DNA of 64,000 nt from positions 1 to 64,000 of the forward strand of contig NZ_JAIEPN010000027.1 in NCBI RefSeq assembly GCF_019748365.1, given 5' to 3'. This DNA is from Novosphingobium sp. (GTDB lineage Bacteria > Pseudomonadota > Alphaproteobacteria > Sphingomonadales > Sphingomonadaceae). The position numbers were made by a program, and so were the translations under genes. The notes below the pieces were generated by a model. It ran no database searches. It was given only the letters and a program-made list of their open reading frames with translations, and was not told the origin of the DNA. Within the stretch, counting starts at the first letter, position 1. Each line of letters opens with the position of its first letter. This document shows, piece after piece, positions 60,092 to 64,000 of the stretch.

Positions 60092-62245
60092 TTGGCCGAT
60101 AAGACCCTGCGTACCTTCTGCCGCTTCTGCCATGCCAGCTGTGCCATGCTGGTCGATGTCGAGGGCGACAAGGTGACGGCGGTGCGGGGCGATCCCGAGA
60201 ACCCGCTGTTCAATGGCTATACCTGCGTGAAGGGCCGCCAGATGCCCGAAATGCACAACCTGCCCGAACGGCACCTGCGCCCGCTGGTGCGCAACGGCGG
60301 GGTGAAGGGCGCCGAGTTCGTCGAGACCTCCACTGCCGAGGCGCTGAAGCTGGTCGCGGACAAGATCAAGGCGGTCATCGCGGAGCATGGTCCTCATGCG
60401 GTGGCGCTCTATTGCGGCACCAATGCGTTCCAGAACAGCGCGGTGCTGGGCACCTCCTATGCGCTGGCGGAGGCGATCGGCACGCGCAATTACTATACCA
60501 GCGTCACGGTGGACCAGCCCGCCAAGGTCTTCACCACCGCGCGCTATGGCCAGTGGATGGGCGGGCCGAACAACTTCGAGGAATCCGACGTCGTCATGTT
60601 CGTCGGGAACAACCCGCTCGTTTCGCACTATACGCCGAGCGGCGGTGTGCCGCCGTTCTCGCCCTCGCGCCGCCTGCGCGATGCCAAGGCGCGGGGGATG
60701 AAGGTGATCGTCGCCGATCCGCGCCAGAGCGACACCGGCAACCTCGCCGACCTCTACCTGCAGGTGAAGCCAGGCGAGGATCCGGCGCTGCTGGGCGGCA
60801 TGCTGCATGTGATCATCAAGGAAGGGCTCTACGACCGCAATTTCGTGGCCGCGCATGTGGATGGGTTCGATGCGCTGGCGGACGCGGTGAAGGATTTCAC
60901 GCCCGAGCTCGCTGCCGACCGCGCCGGGGTTCCGGCGGAGCAGATCGTTGCCGCCGCCCGCATGTTCGCCCGCGCCGCCAAGGGCCGCGTGGTGACGGGC
61001 ACCGGGCCGGAAATGGCCGGCCGCGGCGTCCTCACCGAATACATGGTGACCGCGCTCAACGTGGTTTGCGCGCGGTTCAACCAGGCGGGGGACAAGGTGG
61101 CGAACCCGATGGTGTTCATGCCCTTTGCCGCCGGGCCGAAGAAGGCGCAGGTCGCGCCGCCGATGCCGATGTTCGGCGAAGGCTTCACCAAATCGCGCAT
61201 CCGGGGCATTGGCAAGCTCGGCACCGAAATGCCCTGCCCGGTGCTGGCGGACGAGATCCTCACCCCCGGCGAGGGACAGATCAAGGTGCTGATCTCGATC
61301 GGCGGCAATCCCGAGATCGCCTTCCCCAACCAGCGCAAGGTGAGGAAAGCGCTCGAGACGCTCGACATGTTCGTGCAGGTCGATCCCTACATGTCGGCCA
61401 GTGCGAAGCGGGCGGACGTGATCCTCGCGCCCTCGATGTGCCTTGAGCGCGAGGACATCAACAATGTCTCGCAGCCCTTCTGCGAGGAGCCTTATGCCCA
61501 CTACGCCGAAGCGATGGTGCCGCCGCCGGGTGACACGATGGACGAGTACGAGATGCTCTGGTGGATCGCCAAGCATCTTGGCTTGCAACTGCAATTGCCC
61601 GGCGGGCCGTGCTCGATGGAGAGCGTGCCGGACAAGATGACGATGCTCGACCTCATCTCGCACGGCTGCCTCGTCGCGCCCAGCAAGGCGCGCGCGGATT
61701 CGCTGGCGAGTCCGACCCCGGGTGGGGCGATGTTCTATCCCGAGGTCCATGCCACGATCGCGCCGCCGGACCCCGATGCCGCAAACCGCTTCCAGCTTGG
61801 CGCGGGCGATATGCCGGCGGCCTTTGCGGGCTATGCCGCGCGGCGGCCCGAGGCGGATGGCTTCGATTTCCGCCTCATCTCGCGCCGCTCGAAGCACCGC
61901 TACAACAGCAACGGGCACATCTCGGAATTCCTCAAGAAAAAGATGCCGACCAACCCGGCTTACTTCAATCCGGAGGACTTGGCCGAACTGGGCGTGGAGG
62001 ACGGCGCGGTGATCGAGATCGCCTCGCGCGTCGCCTCGATCCATGCGGTGGCGAGCGCGAGCGATAAGGTGCGCCGCGGGGTGATTTCGATGTCCCACGC
62101 CTGGGGCAACGACGATGCCGGCAAGGACGACGTGATGACCGTCGGCGCCTCGACCAACCGCCTGATCGACGACGAGGACGATGCCGATCCGATCACCGGC
62201 ATGGTGCTGCAAAGCGCGATTCCGGTGCGGGTGGTGGCGGCCTGA
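60092..62245 (+). CDS. Molybdopterin-dependent oxidoreductase (4Fe-4S, formate-dehydrogenase/DMSO-reductase superfamily)
   Basis: TFCRFCHASCAMLVDVEGDKV...YTCVKGR Fe-S motif, molydopterin-binding blocks; probable TTG start at 60092 (ORF open from 60035). Confidence 0.9.
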   Translation: MADKTLRTFCRFCHASCAMLVDVEGDKVTAVRGDPENPLFNGYTCVKGRQMPEMHNLPERHLRPLVRNGGVKGAEFVETSTAEALKLVADKIKAVIAEHGPHAVALYCGTNAFQNSAVLGTSYALAEAIGTRNYYTSVTVDQPAKVFTTARYGQWMGGPNNFEESDVVMFVGNNPLVSHYTPSGGVPPFSPSRRLRDAKARGMKVIVADPRQSDTGNLADLYLQVKPGEDPALLGGMLHVIIKEGLYDRNFVAAHVDGFDALADAVKDFTPELAADRAGVPAEQIVAAARMFARAAKGRVVTGTGPEMAGRGVLTEYMVTALNVVCARFNQAGDKVANPMVFMPFAAGPKKAQVAPPMPMFGEGFTKSRIRGIGKLGTEMPCPVLADEILTPGEGQIKVLISIGGNPEIAFPNQRKVRKALETLDMFVQVDPYMSASAKRADVILAPSMCLEREDINNVSQPFCEEPYAHYAEAMVPPPGDTMDEYEMLWWIAKHLGLQLQLPGGPCSMESVPDKMTMLDLISHGCLVAPSKARADSLASPTPGGAMFYPEVHATIAPPDPDAANRFQLGAGDMPAAFAGYAARRPEADGFDFRLISRRSKHRYNSNGHISEFLKKKMPTNPAYFNPEDLAELGVEDGAVIEIASRVASIHAVASASDKVRRGVISMSHAWGNDDAGKDDVMTVGASTNRLIDDEDDADPITGMVLQSAIPVRVVAA

Positions 62246-62271
62246 TTTTCCGCTGACGCTTCGTTTGGCCG

Positions 62272-62350
62272 CTCTGGATCCCCGCCACCGCGGGGATGAC
62301 GAACTGTCTCTGACATAACCCTCGTCATTCCCGCGAAAGCGGGAATCCGC
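62272..62350. repeat. Pair of REP-like elements in inverted orientation
   Basis: ctggatccccgccaccgcggggatgacg ... cgtcattcccgcgaaagcgggaatcc. Confidence 0.8.
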
Positions 62351-62397
62351 GGCGCACGTGCATTGCGCCCGCCCGATCGCTTCAGACCCCCCAAAGC

Positions 62398-62431
62398 AAA
62401 AGGCCGCCCCGGTTTCCCGGGACGGCCTTTT
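62398..62431. terminator. Bidirectional rho-independent terminator
   Basis: aaaaggccgccccggtttcccgggacggcctttt between convergent genes: GC stem with A-tract/T-tract. Confidence 0.85.
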
Positions 62432-62459
62432 CAGACGGCGTGGAGTGGCCGGCTGAAGC

Positions 62460-64000
62460 TCAGAACTTGAAGCTCGCCTGGACGAAGACCTGACGGCCGC
62501 GGTTGACGGTGAAGACTTCGTCGTCACCGATCGGAAGACCATTGCCCGGCCCGGCGAGGAACGGACGTCCGCCCGAAGTGTTGACGAAGATCTTGTCGGT
62601 GATGTTGTTGCCGATCAGCGCGAGCCGCCACTTGCCATCGGGCGCGCCGATCGAGATCGAGGCATCGATGGTGGCATAGGCAGGCTGCTGGTAATCAGCC
62701 ACGTTTTCCTGCCGGGTGTAGTAGCTGCCGCTATAGGCCACGTTGCCGGAGAGGCCGAGTTCCAGCGCATCGCTGATCGGTGCGGCGTAGTCGAAGGCGA
62801 TGTTGCCAGCGAACTCCGGAGCACGCGCGGCGCGGCGGCCCCTGATGTTCGGATCGTCGGCGGTGCCGAGAACGCCGTCGGGGCCTGTGCCGGTGAAGAA
62901 GTCCCGCGTGAACTTCGCATCGGTATAGGCAAGCGAGCCGGAGAAGCGCAGCCCCTCCACCGGCGGACGCCAGCTGAAGTCGACGTCGATACCCTTGGTG
63001 GTCAACTGACCGGCGTTGGTGGTGACGAACTGGATCGTGGTGGCGTTGAAGTTCTGCACCTGCAGGTTGTTGAACACGTAGTAGTAGGCCGTCGCGTTGA
63101 ACGTGATCGTGCGGTTGGCGAGCTGCGACTTGAAGCCGATTTCGCCGCCCTTGCTGGTTTCCGACTTGAAGATCAGGCCGTTGGCGGCTTCCTGGAAGGT
63201 TGCCGGATCAAGGAACTTGGCAAGGTTGCTCGAAGGCAGCGCGCTGTTGTCGATACCGCCCGACTTGTAGCCGGTCTTGAACGCGGCATAGACGTTGAAG
63301 TCCGGATTGACTTTGTAGCGCAGCGTCACTTCCGGCGACCAGTTCGTATCATTGAACTTGATCGGCGGGGTGGCGAAGCCGCTGTTCACGAAGCCGAAGA
63401 CCGTCGAAAGGAACTGGTGCATGTAAGGAATGACGATCGTGTTGACCTTGTCTTCCTTGGTGTAACGGACACCGCCGGTCAGTTCGAGTTGCTCGGTAAT
63501 GTCATACGTGGCGCTGCCGAACAGCGAGTAGGTGTTCGTCTTCGTGCGGTGCCTCTTGAAGTAGTCGAACGTGTTGCCTGTCACCGGGTCCGGGAACAGC
63601 AGCGAGGCGTTGAACGCCTGCTGCGAGGTGTTGAACTTGATCACGCGGCTTTCATAGAAGGCGCCGAGCGAGAAGTTGATCGGCCCATCGTAGCTGCTGA
63701 CAAGGCGCAGTTCCTGCGTGAACTGGGCCGTCTTGTTGACCGGATCGCTGCCGCCGACGCCCTGGGGCGAGCCCACGGTGTTGACCGCATCGAGCGCGGG
63801 GGCCGAGAACGGCCCAAGCGCCGCAAGCACGAGCGGCAACCCGCTTGGACGGAACGCCTTGCCGACGCCGAGATAGCTGTAGGAATCGTAGTCGATCGCG
63901 TCGAGGTTCATGTAACCCGTGGTCGAGACCAGCTTCAGGTTGTCGCCGAGCTTCGCGTCCATCTTAAGGCGCGTGAAAAACAGCTTCGTCTCGCCGAAGG
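62460..64000 (-). CDS. TonB-dependent outer-membrane receptor (5' end outside the window)
   Basis: Beta-barrel ORF: FTQELRLVSSYDGPINFSLGAFYESR, ELTGGVRYTKEDK, RGRQVFVQASFKF C-terminal aromatic; the M at 63962 appears internal. Confidence 0.88.
   Translation of the reverse strand, partial: FGETKLFFTRLKMDAKLGDNLKLVSTTGYMNLDAIDYDSYSYLGVGKAFRPSGLPLVLAALGPFSAPALDAVNTVGSPQGVGGSDPVNKTAQFTQELRLVSSYDGPINFSLGAFYESRVIKFNTSQQAFNASLLFPDPVTGNTFDYFKRHRTKTNTYSLFGSATYDITEQLELTGGVRYTKEDKVNTIVIPYMHQFLSTVFGFVNSGFATPPIKFNDTNWSPEVTLRYKVNPDFNVYAAFKTGYKSGGIDNSALPSSNLAKFLDPATFQEAANGLIFKSETSKGGEIGFKSQLANRTITFNATAYYYVFNNLQVQNFNATTIQFVTTNAGQLTTKGIDVDFSWRPPVEGLRFSGSLAYTDAKFTRDFFTGTGPDGVLGTADDPNIRGRRAARAPEFAGNIAFDYAAPISDALELGLSGNVAYSGSYYTRQENVADYQQPAYATIDASISIGAPDGKWRLALIGNNITDKIFVNTSGGRPFLAGPGNGLPIGDDEVFTVNRGRQVFVQASFKF

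Noticed and set aside
58928-62542. 1204-aa minus-strand ORF
   Set aside because: Only the C-terminal part (58928..59939) is the MDR reductase; the rest is antisense to the molybdopterin oxidoreductase and has Arg/His/Gly-rich low-complexity translation typical of open antisense frames in high-GC DNA.

Overview
The window is high-GC alphaproteobacterial chromosome, most like a sphingomonad (Novosphingobium/Sphingobium-type gene content; this is inferred from gene families, not searched). Core blocks are gltB(partial)-gltD, rimO, serS, tRNA-Val(CAC), a valine/isobutyrate catabolism block (mmsA ... isobutyryl-CoA dehydrogenase, 3-hydroxyisobutyryl-CoA hydrolase, enoyl-CoA hydratase, mmsB) and der. 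Between serS and tRNA-Val (about 10.0-34.9 kb) is a dense accessory catabolic cluster: two P450s, three Rieske oxygenase alpha subunits, a Rieske ferredoxin, a PVA-dehydrogenase-like quinohemoprotein, ABM and NTF2/SnoaL-like proteins, a TonB receptor, three SDRs, an acyl-CoA ligase, a thiolase-fold protein with a DUF35 partner, a CaiB/BaiF CoA-transferase, a MaoC-like protein, an AzoR-like flavoprotein and a TetR regulator. A second catabolic block lies at 47.8-64 kb: thiolase, two CoA ligases, 3-hydroxyacyl-CoA dehydrogenase, beta-lactamase-fold hydrolase, thioesterase, a fourth Rieske oxygenase, an MDR reductase, a molybdopterin oxidoreductase and a second TonB receptor. The most interesting observations are: (i) a shared 18-bp dyad, ACANNCATNNATGNNTGT, in several intergenic regions of the first cluster, suggesting an uncharacterised regulon; (ii) a thiolase-like protein apparently lacking the nucleophilic Cys, next to a DUF35 protein lacking zinc-ribbon cysteines; (iii) a perfect 28-bp palindrome in a convergent intergenic region. 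No CRISPR array, integrase, transposase or phage module was recognised.
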